Below are positions 1 through 8,459 of a DNA stretch of 64,000 bases, in pieces. Numbering within the stretch: the stretch's first letter is position 1; each line of letters begins with the position of its first letter. Below the pieces are notes generated by a model, which searched no databases, had not been told where the DNA came from, and saw nothing but the letters and a program-made list of their open reading frames with translations. This DNA comes from Kitasatospora cinereorecta (lineage in GTDB: Bacteria; Actinomycetota; Actinomycetes; Streptomycetales; Streptomycetaceae): NCBI RefSeq assembly GCF_024172095.1, contig NZ_JAMZDX010000007.1, positions 434,001-498,000 on the forward strand, written 5' to 3'. A program made the translations under genes and the position numbers.

Positions 1-639
1 ATCGCGCTGGTGGACGGCCGGTTCCAGCGGGCGTGGTTCGAGCGGACGCTGGCGGAGTTGCTCGGACGCGTGCCGGAGGCGGAGGTGGTCGCGGTCGACA
101 TTCCGCTCGGCCTGCTGGAGACCGGCCGGCGCCAGGCGGAGGCGCTGGCCCGGCCGCTGCTCAGCCCGCACGGCAGCCGGATCTTCTCGGTGCCACCGCG
201 GGCGGCGTGGGTGGAGAGCGACAACGACCGGGCCGCGGCCGACCGGATCAGCCGGCAGTTCGGCGGCGGCGGGATGAGCGCGCAGACGTGGGGGCTGAAG
301 GAGAAGGTCCGCGACGCGCGGCCGTGCTGGGAGGCCGAGCCGCAGCGGCTGATCGAGGTCCACCCCGAGCTGTCGTTCCGCGAGCTGGCCGGCGGGGCCA
401 CCGTCCGGCCCGGCAAGAAGACGTGGAACGGGACGGCGGTCCGGCGCCGGCTGCTGGCGGCGGCGGGCATCGTGCTGCCGGACGACCTCGGCGGGGCGGG
501 CACCGTCCCGCCCGACGACTGCCTGGACGCGGCGGCCGCCGCCTGGAGCGCGCAGCGGTACCTCGAGGGCCGGGCGGTGAGCCTGCCCGACCCGCCCGAG
601 CCGGACCGGCTGGGCCGTCCGGTCGCCGTGCGGTACTGA
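1..639 (+). CDS. DUF429 family protein, 5' end outside window
   Basis: The reading frame is open from base 1 (Ile-Ala-Leu-Val-Asp-Gly-Arg), so the true start lies upstream; the first in-window start codon is the GTG at 10. The visible part is about 212 residues. It has the DUF429 pattern: an acidic motif AVDIPLGL near residue 33, a serine/proline loop (SRIFSVPPRAAW), GMSAQTWGL, IEVHPELSF and a C-terminal DDCLDAAAAAWSA helix. DUF429 proteins are predicted RNase H-fold nucleases of unknown substrate. It is followed directly by the photolyase transcription unit. Family assignment is fairly secure; the function is not known. Confidence 0.8.
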   Translation: MALVDGRFQRAWFERTLAELLGRVPEAEVVAVDIPLGLLETGRRQAEALARPLLSPHGSRIFSVPPRAAWVESDNDRAAADRISRQFGGGGMSAQTWGLKEKVRDARPCWEAEPQRLIEVHPELSFRELAGGATVRPGKKTWNGTAVRRRLLAAAGIVLPDDLGGAGTVPPDDCLDAAAAAWSAQRYLEGRAVSLPDPPEPDRLGRPVAVRY

Positions 640-655
640 CCGGGAGGAGTAAACA

Positions 656-712
656 GTGCGCAAACGGTGCGACTGGCCGCGGGCGGGCCGGGTGGCGAGG
701 GTGAGAGCGTGA
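656..712 (+). CDS. possible 18-residue upstream ORF before photolyase
   Basis: GGAGGAGT is followed 5 nt later by a GTG that opens an 18-codon, arginine-rich frame (Val-Arg-Lys-Arg-Cys-Asp-Trp-Pro...). Its TGA at 710-712 overlaps the GTG start of the photolyase (GTGA). This would couple photolyase translation to a short leader peptide. The same bases could instead be a promoter: GTAAAC near 649 and GCGACT near 669 have roughly ECF sigma-like spacing. Translation of the short frame is unproven, hence the low confidence. Confidence 0.3.
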   Translation: MRKRCDWPRAGRVARVRA

Positions 713-2049
713 CCGTCGCCATCGCCCTGTTCACCCAGGACCTCCGCCTGCACGACCACCCCGTCCTGCACGCCGCCCGCAACGCCGCGGACCGGGTGGT
801 GCCGCTGTTCGTCCGGGACCCGCGGGTGGACGCCGCCGGGTTCGCCGCCCCCAACCGGCTGGCGTTCCTCGCCGACTGCCTCGCCGACCTGGACGGCTCG
901 CTGCGCGCGATCGGCTCCCGGCTGACCGTCCGCCGCGGCGACACCGCCGAGGAGACCGCCCGCCTGGCCACCGAACTCGGCGCCGCCACCGTCCACGTCG
1001 CCGCCGGCGTCACCGCCTTCGCCCAGCGCCGGGAGAACGGACTGCGCACGGCGCTCGGCGACCGGCTCCAGGTCCACGACGGCGTGCTGACGGTCCAGCC
1101 GCCCGGCCGGGTGACCCCCGCCGGGCGCGACCACTACGCGGTGTTCACCCCGTACCACCGGGCCTGGCAGCAGGCCCACCGCCGACCCGTGCTGCCCGCG
1201 CCCCGCGCCCTGCACACCCCCGAGGACGTCCCCGGCGAGCCCCTGCCGACCGCCCCGGCCCGGGGCGTGTCGCCCGGCCTGCCGCCCGGCGGGGAGCACG
1301 CCGCCCGCAGCCGCCGCCAGCACTGGGACGTGGACGGCTACGCCGACCTGCACGACGACCTGGCCGCCGACGCCACCTCCCACCTCTCGCCCTACCTGCA
1401 CTTCGGCTGCCTCTCCCCGAACGAACTGGTCGCCCTCGCCGAACGGCGCGGCGGCCCCGGCGCGGAGGCGTTCGTCCGCCAGCTCGCCTGGCGCGACTTC
1501 CACCACCAGGTGCTCGCCGCCCGGCCGGAGGCCGCCCACTCCGACTACCGCACCCGCCACGACCGGTGGCACCACGACGAGAAGGAGGCCGAGGCCTGGC
1601 GGCAGGGCCGCACCGGCTACCCGATCGTCGACGCGGGCCTGCGCCAACTCGCCCACCAGGGCTGGATGCACAACCGGGCCCGGCTGCTCACCGCCTGCTT
1701 CCTCGCCAAGTCGCTCCACCTGGACTGGCGGATCGGCGCCGCGCACTTCCTCGCCCTGCTGGTCGACGGCGACGTGGCCAACAACCAGCTGAACTGGCAG
1801 TGGGTCGCCGGCACCGGCACCGACACCCGGCCCAACCGCGTCCTCAACCCGCTGCTCCAGGCCGACCGGTACGACCCCGACGGCACGTACGTCCGCCGCT
1901 GGGTGCCCGAACTGGCCGCCGTCCCCGGGCGGGCCGTGCACCGGCCCTGGCAGCTGCCCGACCGCGACCGGTGCCCCGACTACCCCGACCCGATCATCCC
2001 GCCCGACACGCTCACCCAGCGGCTGCGCAGCGCCCGCGGCCTGGACTGA
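709..2049 (+). CDS. phr: deoxyribodipyrimidine photolyase (class I CPD photolyase)
   Basis: It is a cytosolic flavoenzyme that uses light to split cyclobutane pyrimidine dimers in DNA. It has 446 residues with an N-terminal antenna-binding alpha/beta domain beginning VAIALFTQDLRLHDHPVL (the W/F-x-R-x-DLRL-x-DN motif region). The FAD-binding helical domain runs from about residue 215 to the end, with YLHFGCLSPNEL, RQLAWRDFHHQ, TGYPIVDAGLRQL near 302 and NNQLNWQWVAGTGTD. GTG 709 was chosen because it gives the usual family N-terminus; GTG 667 would add 14 glycine-rich residues. Only 61 nt separate it from the DUF2867 reductase gene, so they are probably co-transcribed. A B12-binding MerR regulator of the LitR/CarH type lies at 61.3 kb but is not adjacent. 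Confidence 0.93.
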   Translation: MTVAIALFTQDLRLHDHPVLHAARNAADRVVPLFVRDPRVDAAGFAAPNRLAFLADCLADLDGSLRAIGSRLTVRRGDTAEETARLATELGAATVHVAAGVTAFAQRRENGLRTALGDRLQVHDGVLTVQPPGRVTPAGRDHYAVFTPYHRAWQQAHRRPVLPAPRALHTPEDVPGEPLPTAPARGVSPGLPPGGEHAARSRRQHWDVDGYADLHDDLAADATSHLSPYLHFGCLSPNELVALAERRGGPGAEAFVRQLAWRDFHHQVLAARPEAAHSDYRTRHDRWHHDEKEAEAWRQGRTGYPIVDAGLRQLAHQGWMHNRARLLTACFLAKSLHLDWRIGAAHFLALLVDGDVANNQLNWQWVAGTGTDTRPNRVLNPLLQADRYDPDGTYVRRWVPELAAVPGRAVHRPWQLPDRDRCPDYPDPIIPPDTLTQRLRSARGLD

Positions 2050-2110
2050 CCGGCCGACCGGCGCCCGACGCGAGGCGCCGGGCACGCCGGGTACCGGAGG
2101 AGGAACCGCA

Positions 2111-3604
2111 ATGCCGGAGCCGGACGCCCCACCCGCCGCACGGCACTGCCTGGTGACCGGCGCGACCGGCTACCTCGGCGGCCGCCTGGTCCCCGAACTG
2201 CTCGCCGCCGGCCACACCGTGCGCTGCCTGGTGCGCGACCCCGGACGGCTGCGCGACCAGCCCTGGCGGGCCGAGGTCTCCACCGCCACCGGCGACGTCA
2301 CCCGGCCCGCCACCCTGCCCGGGGCCTTCGACTCCATCGACGTGGCCTACTACCTGGTCCACTCCCTCGGCACCGGGGCGGACTTCGAGACCACCGACCG
2401 GGAGGCCGCCCGGGCCTTCGGCGCGGCCGCCGCCGCGGCCGGCGTGCGCCGGATCGTCTACCTCGGCGGGCTGATCCCGGCCGGCGTGCCCGCCACGGAA
2501 CTCTCCCCGCACCTGCGCTCGCGCGCCGAGGTCGGCCGGATGCTGCGGGACAGCGGCGTCCCCACCGCCGAACTGCGCGCCGCCGTCATCATCGGCTCCG
2601 GCTCGGCCTCCTTCGAAATGCTCCGCTACCTCACCGAACGGCTCCCCGCCATGGTGACCCCGCGCTGGGTCGACACCCGGATCCAGCCCATCGCCGTCCG
2701 CGACGTGCTCCGCTACCTGGTCGGTGCGGCCGGCCTGCCCGCCGACGTCAACCGCACCTTCGACCTCGGCGGACCCGAGATCCTGACATACCGGCGGATG
2801 ATGGAGCGCTACGCCCGGGTCGCCGGACTGCCCCGGCGGGTGATCGTCCCGGTCCCGGTGCTCACCCCGCGCCTGTCCAGCCACTGGGTCGGGCTGGTCA
2901 CCCCCGTCCCCGACCGGATCGCCCGCCCGCTGGTCGAATCGCTGCGCCACGAGGTGGTCTGCGCCGAGCACGACATCGCCCGCCACGTCCCCGACCCGCC
3001 GGCCGGGCTGATCGGCTTCGACGACGCGGTCGCCCTCGCCCTGCGCCGGATCCGCGACGCCCAGGTCGCCACCCGCTGGTCCTCCGCCAGCGTGCCCGGC
3101 GCCCCCAGCGACCCGCTGCCCACCGACCCCGACTGGGCCGGCGGCAGCCTCTACCAGGACGTCCGCGAACTCGCCGTCGACGCCTCGCCCGCCGCCCTGT
3201 GGCGCGTCGTCGAAGGCATCGGCGGCGACAACGGCTGGTACTCCTTCCCGCTCGCCTGGGCGCTGCGCGGCCTCCTCGACCGCCTCGCCGGCGGCGTCGG
3301 CCTGCGGCGCGGGCGGCGCGACCCCGCTCGGCTGCGGGTCGGCGACTCGCTCGACTTCTGGCGCGTCGAGGAGATCGACCCCGGACGGCTGCTGCGGCTG
3401 CGCGCCGAGATGCGGCTGCCCGGACTCGCCTGGCTGGAGCTGTCCGTCGAACCGGACCGCGGCGGCGCCCGCTACCGGCAGCGGGCCCTGTTCCACCCCC
3501 GCGGACTCGCCGGACACGCCTACTGGTGGTCGGTCGCGCCCTTCCACACCCTGGTGTTCGGCGCCATGGCGCGCAACATCGCCCGCCGCGCGGGCGCGAC
3601 CTGA
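2111..3604 (+). CDS. NAD(P)-binding reductase with C-terminal DUF2867 domain
   Basis: The protein has 497 residues with two parts. Residues ~12-300 form an atypical SDR/NmrA-like Rossmann domain with GATGYLGGRLV as the dinucleotide loop, then YYLVHSLGTGADF and RIVYLGGLIP. Residues ~320-497 form a DUF2867 (START/SRPBCC-like) domain with DNGWYSFPLAWALRG, LRLRAEMRLPGLAWLEL and YWWSVAPFHTLVFGAMARNIA. GGAGGAGGAAC precedes the ATG by 4-5 nt, a strong ribosome binding site. It is encoded directly behind the photolyase, a common gene order in actinobacteria, which suggests a role in light or oxidative damage response. The substrate is unknown. Confidence 0.85.
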   Translation: MPEPDAPPAARHCLVTGATGYLGGRLVPELLAAGHTVRCLVRDPGRLRDQPWRAEVSTATGDVTRPATLPGAFDSIDVAYYLVHSLGTGADFETTDREAARAFGAAAAAAGVRRIVYLGGLIPAGVPATELSPHLRSRAEVGRMLRDSGVPTAELRAAVIIGSGSASFEMLRYLTERLPAMVTPRWVDTRIQPIAVRDVLRYLVGAAGLPADVNRTFDLGGPEILTYRRMMERYARVAGLPRRVIVPVPVLTPRLSSHWVGLVTPVPDRIARPLVESLRHEVVCAEHDIARHVPDPPAGLIGFDDAVALALRRIRDAQVATRWSSASVPGAPSDPLPTDPDWAGGSLYQDVRELAVDASPAALWRVVEGIGGDNGWYSFPLAWALRGLLDRLAGGVGLRRGRRDPARLRVGDSLDFWRVEEIDPGRLLRLRAEMRLPGLAWLELSVEPDRGGARYRQRALFHPRGLAGHAYWWSVAPFHTLVFGAMARNIARRAGAT

Positions 3605-3705
3605 CGCAGTCCGCCGCGGTTTCCCGGCGCCGGCCGGAGGCGCGGTTAGGGTGGCGTACGACGGCGGTCCGTCGGCGGTCCGTCGGCGTCCGGAGAGGTG
3701 TGGAG

Positions 3706-4692
3706 ATGGAACAGCGCGTACTCGGTCGCACCGGCCGACCCGTCTCGGTGGTGGGACTGGGCACCTGGCAGCTCGGCGCCGACTGGGGCGAGGTGGACGA
3801 GGGCGAGGCGCTCACCGTCCTCGACTCCGCCGTCGCCGGCGGCGTCACCTTCTTCGACACCGCCGACGTGTACGGCGACGGCCGCAGCGAACAGCTCATC
3901 GGCCAGTACCTGAACACCGCCGGCCGCGACGCCGACATCCTCGTCGCCACCAAGCTCGGCCGCCGACTGCCGCCGGCGCCCGAGAACTACGTCATGGACA
4001 ACTTCCGCCCCTGGGTGGAGCGTTCACTGCGCAACCTGGGTGTCGACCGGCTCGACCTGGTCCAGCTGCACTGCCCGCCCACCCCCGTCTACTCCACCGA
4101 CGCGGTCTACGACGCCCTCGACACCCTGGTCGCCGAACAGAAGATCGCCGCCTACGGGGTCAGCGTCGAGACCTGCGACGAGGCACTCACCGCCATCGCC
4201 CGGCCCGGCGTCGCCAGCGTCCAGATCATCCTCAACCCGTTCCGGCTCAAGCCGCTCGAGCGGGTGCTGCCCGCCGCGTCGGCCGCGGGGGTCGGGATCA
4301 TCGCCCGCGTCCCGCTCGCCTCCGGCCTGCTCTCCGGGCGCTACACCAAGGACACCGTCTTCGCCGCCGACGACCACCGCACCTACAACCGCGACGGCTC
4401 CTCCTTCGACCAGGGCGAGACCTTCTCCGGCGTCGACTTCGCCACCGGCGTCGAGGCCGCCGCCGAGTTCGGCGAACTCGCCCCCGCCGGCGCCACCCCC
4501 GCCCAGACCGCCCTGCGCTGGATCGTCCAGCAGCCCGGCGTCACCTCCGTCATCCCCGGCGCCCGCACCCCCGCCCAGGCCCGCGCCAACGCCGGCGCCG
4601 GCGACCTCCCCGCCCTCCCGGACTCCACCCTGGACGCCGTCCGCGACCTCTACGACCGGCGCATCCGCACCCAGGTCCACCACCGCTGGTGA
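3706..4692 (+). CDS. aldo/keto reductase
   Basis: The protein has 328 residues with a TIM-barrel NAD(P)H-dependent oxidoreductase signature. It begins MEQRVLGRTGRPVSVVGLGTWQLG. FFDTADVYGDGRSE carries the catalytic Asp and Tyr, ATKLGRRLP the catalytic Lys, LVQLHCPP the catalytic His, and the C-terminal SVIPGARTPAQARANAGA is the cofactor phosphate-binding segment. A longer frame extends upstream to 3199 but overlaps the preceding gene; ATG 3706 gives the family N-terminus and follows a GGAGAGGTGTGGAG purine stretch. TAGGGT at 3647-3652 is a plausible -10 element. The physiological substrate cannot be read from sequence. Confidence 0.93.
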   Translation: MEQRVLGRTGRPVSVVGLGTWQLGADWGEVDEGEALTVLDSAVAGGVTFFDTADVYGDGRSEQLIGQYLNTAGRDADILVATKLGRRLPPAPENYVMDNFRPWVERSLRNLGVDRLDLVQLHCPPTPVYSTDAVYDALDTLVAEQKIAAYGVSVETCDEALTAIARPGVASVQIILNPFRLKPLERVLPAASAAGVGIIARVPLASGLLSGRYTKDTVFAADDHRTYNRDGSSFDQGETFSGVDFATGVEAAAEFGELAPAGATPAQTALRWIVQQPGVTSVIPGARTPAQARANAGAGDLPALPDSTLDAVRDLYDRRIRTQVHHRW

Positions 4693-4749
4693 ACCACCCT
4701 GCCCGGCCGAGCCGCGCCGCTGTCGGTGGCGACGGCTACGGTCGGGCGC

Positions 4750-5106
4750 ATGACCGATCGTGAGAGCTTCGCGCCGCTGGTGTTCTTCGAGTACGACCAC
4801 CGGCCGGGGACGTACTGCCTGATGCTGAGCGACCACCACATGGTGGACGTCGAGGACGTGTTCGAGGCGTGCGGGCAGTACGGCAACGGCTACGGCTGGG
4901 AGGGCGTGGCCCGCTCCGCACTGCGCGAACGGGCCCCCGAGCTGGCCGACCGGCTCGCCTTCGACCCGGAGGCCGGCACCTTCGTCGCCCACGGCAGCGA
5001 CGCCGACGCCCTCCGACGCCTCGGCGGCCTGCTCCGCGACGCCTTCCACGACCGGGCGCTGCTCGCCGCACTCATCGAGGCCGGCGACCCGGACTGGTTC
5101 GACTGA
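4750..5106 (+). CDS. Imm51-like immunity protein
   Basis: The protein is 118 residues and acidic, starting MTDRESFAPLVFFEYDHRPGTYCLML. The segment CGQYGNGYGWEGVARSAL and the C-terminal FVAHGSDADALRRLGGLLRDAF resemble the Imm51 immunity-protein family of polymorphic toxin systems. No cognate toxin is next to it; the neighbours are an aldo/keto reductase and a GNAT gene, so it is an orphan copy, as is common in streptomycetes. The start is supported by TACGGT at 4737-4742, exactly 7 nt before the ATG, suggesting a leaderless transcript. The family call comes from pattern memory and is moderately secure. Confidence 0.65.
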   Translation: MTDRESFAPLVFFEYDHRPGTYCLMLSDHHMVDVEDVFEACGQYGNGYGWEGVARSALRERAPELADRLAFDPEAGTFVAHGSDADALRRLGGLLRDAFHDRALLAALIEAGDPDWFD

Positions 5107-5178
5107 CCGCACCGGCTCGGCGGACGGGTGAGTGGAAATTCGGATGAGGAAGGGCGCCGGGCAGCGGGAGAATTCCGC

Positions 5179-5841
5179 ATGCTGATCGACCACTGGCCCC
5201 TGCTGGGCCTACGCCTGACCACACCCCGCCTGGAGCTCCGCCTGCCCGGCGACGAGGAGTTGGCCGCGCTCGCGGACCTGGCCGCCGAGGGCATCCACCC
5301 GCCGGACCGGATGCCCTTCCTGATCCCGTGGACCGACCTGCCGCCGGCCGAACGGGCCCGGTCGGTGGTCCGGCACCACTGGCTGCGCCGCGGCACCTGG
5401 ACGCCGGAGGACTGGGTCCTCAACCTCGCGGTGATCGAGGACGGCCGGGTGGTCGGCCTGCAGACCCTCGCCGCCCGGTCGTTCACGGAGCTGCGGCAGG
5501 CCACCACGGCGTCCTGGCTCGGCGTCCGCCATCAGGGGCGCGGCATCGGCACCGAGATGCGGGCCGCCGTCCTGGAGTTGGCGTTCGCCGGGCTGGGCGC
5601 GCGGGAGGCCGTCTCGGGAGCGTTCACCGACAACGACGCGTCGATGGCGGTCTCCAGGAAGCTCGGCTACCGGGAGGACGGGATCGACCGTACCCTCTCG
5701 CGGGGTCGGCCGGTGACGGTGCGACGGCTCCGGCTGAGCCGGGAGGACTGGGCACTGCGGCGGTCGGTGGCGGCCGGGATCGAGGGTCTGGAGTCGTGCC
5801 TCGGGATGTTCGGGCTCGGCGCGGTGGACGGAGCGGAGTGA
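5179..5841 (+). CDS. GNAT family N-acetyltransferase (RimJ/RimL-like)
   Basis: The protein has 220 residues. The N-terminus LRLTTPRLELRLPGDEEL is the usual RimJ/RimL opening. The acetyl-CoA binding segment is ASWLGVRHQGRGIGTEMRAAVLELAF (R/Q-x-x-G-x-G/A type), followed by GAREAVSGAFTDNDASMAVSRKLGY. GGGAG lies 8 nt before ATG 5179, so this start is preferred over an in-frame GTG at 5128. Ten bases separate it from the next gene, so the two are likely co-transcribed. It may acetylate a protein N-terminus or a small amine; the substrate is unknown. Confidence 0.88.
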   Translation: MLIDHWPLLGLRLTTPRLELRLPGDEELAALADLAAEGIHPPDRMPFLIPWTDLPPAERARSVVRHHWLRRGTWTPEDWVLNLAVIEDGRVVGLQTLAARSFTELRQATTASWLGVRHQGRGIGTEMRAAVLELAFAGLGAREAVSGAFTDNDASMAVSRKLGYREDGIDRTLSRGRPVTVRRLRLSREDWALRRSVAAGIEGLESCLGMFGLGAVDGAE

Positions 5842-5851
5842 GGGAGCGGGG

Positions 5852-6346
5852 ATGGGTGTACTGACGGACTGGTTCCGGGCGGCCGACGCCGAGTCGGTGG
5901 TGGCGGCGCTGATCCGGAGCGAGGGCGGGTCGCCGCTCGGCGGGCCGGGGGCCGGGTTCGCGGGGGTCGAGGCCAAGCAGGTGGATCCGACCGTGCTGCT
6001 GGGACAACTGGTCGCCGCCGTCCGGCGGATCCCCTGGCAGGTGGACCTGGTGGCGACGCGTACGGTGTGGCCGACCGGCCCCGCGCCCGGCCCGGACGGC
6101 CCCGCCGAGGAGGACGACCCGTGGCTGACCGGCCCGTGGGTGGAGGAGGTCGACGGGGCGGTCCGCGACGTCCTCGCCGACGTACCCGACCACGAGATCG
6201 CGGCGGTCGCGGCGCGGTGGGCGCGGGCGGAGGAGTGGCACGGCGCGACGGGGGAGGAACTGCGGCCGCTGGTCGAGGACCTGGTCCGGCTCGCCCGGCA
6301 GGCCCGGGCCGAGGGCGAGCGGCTGTACTGCTGGATCTGCCTGTGA
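5852..6346 (+). CDS. conserved hypothetical protein, 164 residues
   Basis: I do not recognise a named family with confidence. The protein starts MGVLTDWFRAADAESVVAAL, is acidic, and has GVEAKQVDPTVLLGQLVAAV, a tryptophan-rich central part (IPWQVDLVA, TVWPTGP, DDPWLTGPWVEEV) and the C-terminus GERLYCWICL. It has no signal peptide or membrane segment, so it is likely cytosolic. The ribosome binding site GGGAGCGGGG is close to the ATG and the gene follows the acetyltransferase by 10 nt. Similar short proteins occur near toxin and immunity genes in streptomycetes, but nothing here proves such a role. Confidence 0.75.
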   Translation: MGVLTDWFRAADAESVVAALIRSEGGSPLGGPGAGFAGVEAKQVDPTVLLGQLVAAVRRIPWQVDLVATRTVWPTGPAPGPDGPAEEDDPWLTGPWVEEVDGAVRDVLADVPDHEIAAVAARWARAEEWHGATGEELRPLVEDLVRLARQARAEGERLYCWICL

Positions 6347-6515
6347 CCCCACCCGGCAACCGACCGCCGGCCGGTCGGTGAATGACAACGGCGGAGAGAT
6401 CGCACTCCCCGCCACTATCAAGCTATAGCCCACCCGGGGGCTTGCGGCAAGACCCCGGTCATGGCGCAGGATGGTCGACCTCGGTCGGTACCTGGGGTTA
6501 TGGGAGATTTGCGGT

Positions 6516-7724
6516 ATGCGTGTGGTGTTGTCGAGTTGGGGCTCGCGCGGGGACGTCGAACCGCTGGCGGCGCTCGCCGTCCGGTTGCGGGAGCTCGGGG
6601 CGGAGGCCGTGGTGTGCGCGCCGCCGGACGAGGAGTTCGCCGCCCTGCTGGAGCGGGTCGGCGTACCGCTGGTGCCGCTCGGCCCGTCGGTGCGCTCGGT
6701 GGTCAGCGGCGCCGAACCGCCGTCGACGCAGGACGCGTTCCGGCTGGCCGCCGAGCTGGTCGCCGCCCGCTTCGAGACGCTCACCGCGGCGGCGGAGGGC
6801 AGCGACGTGCTGCTGGCGACCGGGCTGATGCCGGCCGGTGTCCGCTCGGTCGCAGAGAGGGCGGGCATCCGCTATGTGTTCGCCTGCTTCCACACCGTCG
6901 GGCTGCCGTCCCGGCACCGCCCGCCGCTGCAGCGGCCCGGCCGGCCGTCGTCGCCCGACGAGACCGACATCGAGGTGCTCTGGGACGAGGACGCGCAGCG
7001 GGTCAACGCCCTGTACGGCGAGGCGCTCAATCGCCACCGGGCGGCGATCGGCCTGCCGCCCGTGGACAACGTCCGCGACCACGTCCTCACCGAGCGGCCC
7101 TGGCTCGCGGCCGAGCCGGGCCTCGTCCCGTGGCAGGACCTGACCGACCTGGACGTCGTCCGGACCGGGGCCTGGCTCCTGTCCGACGAACGCCCCCTCC
7201 CCGACGACCTGGAGGCGTTCCTGGCCGCCGGTCCGGCGCCGGTGTACGTCGGCTTCGGCAGCATGGCGATGCGCGCCACCCCCGACCTCGCCCGGGTCGC
7301 CGTGGAGGCCGCCCGCGCCCACGGCCGCCGTATCCTGCTCGCCGGCGGCTGGGCCGGCCTCGCCCCGATCGACGACCGCGACGACTGCCACCTGGTCGGC
7401 GAGGTCAACCACCAGGCCCTGTTCCGCCGGACCGCCGCCGTCGTCCACCACGGCGGCGCCGGCACCACGACCACCGCCGCCCTGGCCGGCGCACCCCAGG
7501 TGGTGGTGCCGCAGCTGGTGGACCAGCCGTACTGGGCCGCGAGGATCGCCGAACTCGGCATCGGCGCCGCCCACGCCGGGCCCGCGCCCACCGTCGACTC
7601 GCTGACCGCCGCGCTCGCCGTGGCGCTCGCGCCCGGGACGGCCGTACGGGCGATGGCCGTGGCCGGGGCGATCCGCACCGACGGCGCGACCGTCGCCGCG
7701 AAGCGGCTGATCTCCGGGGAGTGA
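6516..7724 (+). CDS. UGT-like glycosyltransferase (GT-B fold)
   Basis: The protein has 402 residues. The N-terminal domain begins MRVVLSSWGSRGDVEPLAAL, the GSRGD acceptor-side motif of the sterol/macrolide UGT group. The C-terminal nucleotide-sugar domain has VYVGFGSMAMR, HHGGAGTTTTAAL and VVVPQLVDQPYWAARIAELGIG, which is the donor-binding signature. These enzymes transfer a sugar from UDP- or dTDP-sugars to a lipophilic or polyketide aglycone in the cytosol. There is no biosynthetic cluster around it, so xenobiotic or sterol-like glycosylation is as likely as natural-product tailoring. ATG 6516 is chosen because it begins the beta-strand before GSRGD. It converges on the next gene with a 7-nt gap. 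Confidence 0.92.
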   Translation: MRVVLSSWGSRGDVEPLAALAVRLRELGAEAVVCAPPDEEFAALLERVGVPLVPLGPSVRSVVSGAEPPSTQDAFRLAAELVAARFETLTAAAEGSDVLLATGLMPAGVRSVAERAGIRYVFACFHTVGLPSRHRPPLQRPGRPSSPDETDIEVLWDEDAQRVNALYGEALNRHRAAIGLPPVDNVRDHVLTERPWLAAEPGLVPWQDLTDLDVVRTGAWLLSDERPLPDDLEAFLAAGPAPVYVGFGSMAMRATPDLARVAVEAARAHGRRILLAGGWAGLAPIDDRDDCHLVGEVNHQALFRRTAAVVHHGGAGTTTTAALAGAPQVVVPQLVDQPYWAARIAELGIGAAHAGPAPTVDSLTAALAVALAPGTAVRAMAVAGAIRTDGATVAAKRLISGE

Positions 7725-7731
7725 GCACCAC

Positions 7732-8301
7732 CTACGCGGCGTCGGGCCGGCCGTAGTGGAGCCGGACGACGCCGTTGCCGAAGGTCCGGGTGCCGAGCAG
7801 GCGCACGGGCCGCTCGACGCCGTCCGCCGGGAACAGCGGTTTGCCGCCGCCGATCGCCACCGGGTGGACGTAGAGCCGGTACTCGTCGACCAGGTCGTGC
7901 GCCAGGAAGGCCGCGGCCAGGTCGGCCCCGCCGACCACCAGGTCGCCGCCCGGCTCGGCCTGCAGGGCGCGGACTTCGTCCGGGTCGACCTCGCGGCGGA
8001 TTGTGGTGTTCCAGTCCGCGTGGTCGATCGTGCGGGAGTAGACCACCTTGGGCATCCGGCGCCAGATCGCGGCGAAGTCGGCCATCACCGGCGGACAGTC
8101 CGGCCCGGCGTCGGCGGTGGGCCAGTACGCCGCCATTAGCTCGTAGGTGACCCGGCCGCTGAGGAAGGCACCCGCGCCGCGGAGTTCTTCGTTGAGGTGC
8201 CGGTGCAGCTCCTCGTCGACGCGGTGCCAGTCGATCCGCCGGCCCGGGGCCTCGATGTGACCGTCGAGCGAGATCGACATCTGCAGGATGATCTTTCGCA
8301 C
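7732..8301 (-). CDS. dihydrofolate reductase-like protein (RibD C-terminal domain)
   Basis: The protein has 189 residues with the RibD_C/DHFR-like fold: RKIILQMSISLDGHIEAP at the N-terminus, RVTYELMAAYWPT, KVVYSRTIDHADWNT, GGDLVVGGADLAAAFLAHDLVDEY and VHPVAIGGGKPLFPA. Proteins of this group are NADPH-dependent reductases, often annotated as YyaP/YwjB-like, with unknown substrate; they are not classical folate enzymes. GTG 8301 gives the expected N-terminus; upstream codons in frame are low-complexity Arg/Pro and look non-coding. Confidence 0.88.
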   Translation of the reverse strand: MRKIILQMSISLDGHIEAPGRRIDWHRVDEELHRHLNEELRGAGAFLSGRVTYELMAAYWPTADAGPDCPPVMADFAAIWRRMPKVVYSRTIDHADWNTTIRREVDPDEVRALQAEPGGDLVVGGADLAAAFLAHDLVDEYRLYVHPVAIGGGKPLFPADGVERPVRLLGTRTFGNGVVRLHYGRPDAA

Positions 8302-8459
8302 CCCGGCGACCCTACGCCCACCCCCGGCCGCGGAGCCGGCGACGCGCGGTGCCGCACGCTCCCGCTCGGGCAGGCGGACGAGGAGGTGCGGGAGTCGCAA
8401 GCCGCGTTCGTCGGGTGGGCGATGGCGGTCGCCGACCGCGGGGCGGGGGCGAGGGGGCG

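Noticed and set aside
2012..3547. Long antisense open frame opposite the DUF2867 reductase gene
   Set aside because: It is a Gly/Ala/Asp-rich shadow created by the codon bias of the real gene; it has no RBS or domain. The same holds for other long overlapping frames throughout the window.
4750..5106. Polymorphic toxin locus around the Imm51-like gene
   Set aside because: No toxin, pre-toxin or secretion domain is encoded within several kb; it is an orphan immunity-like gene at most.
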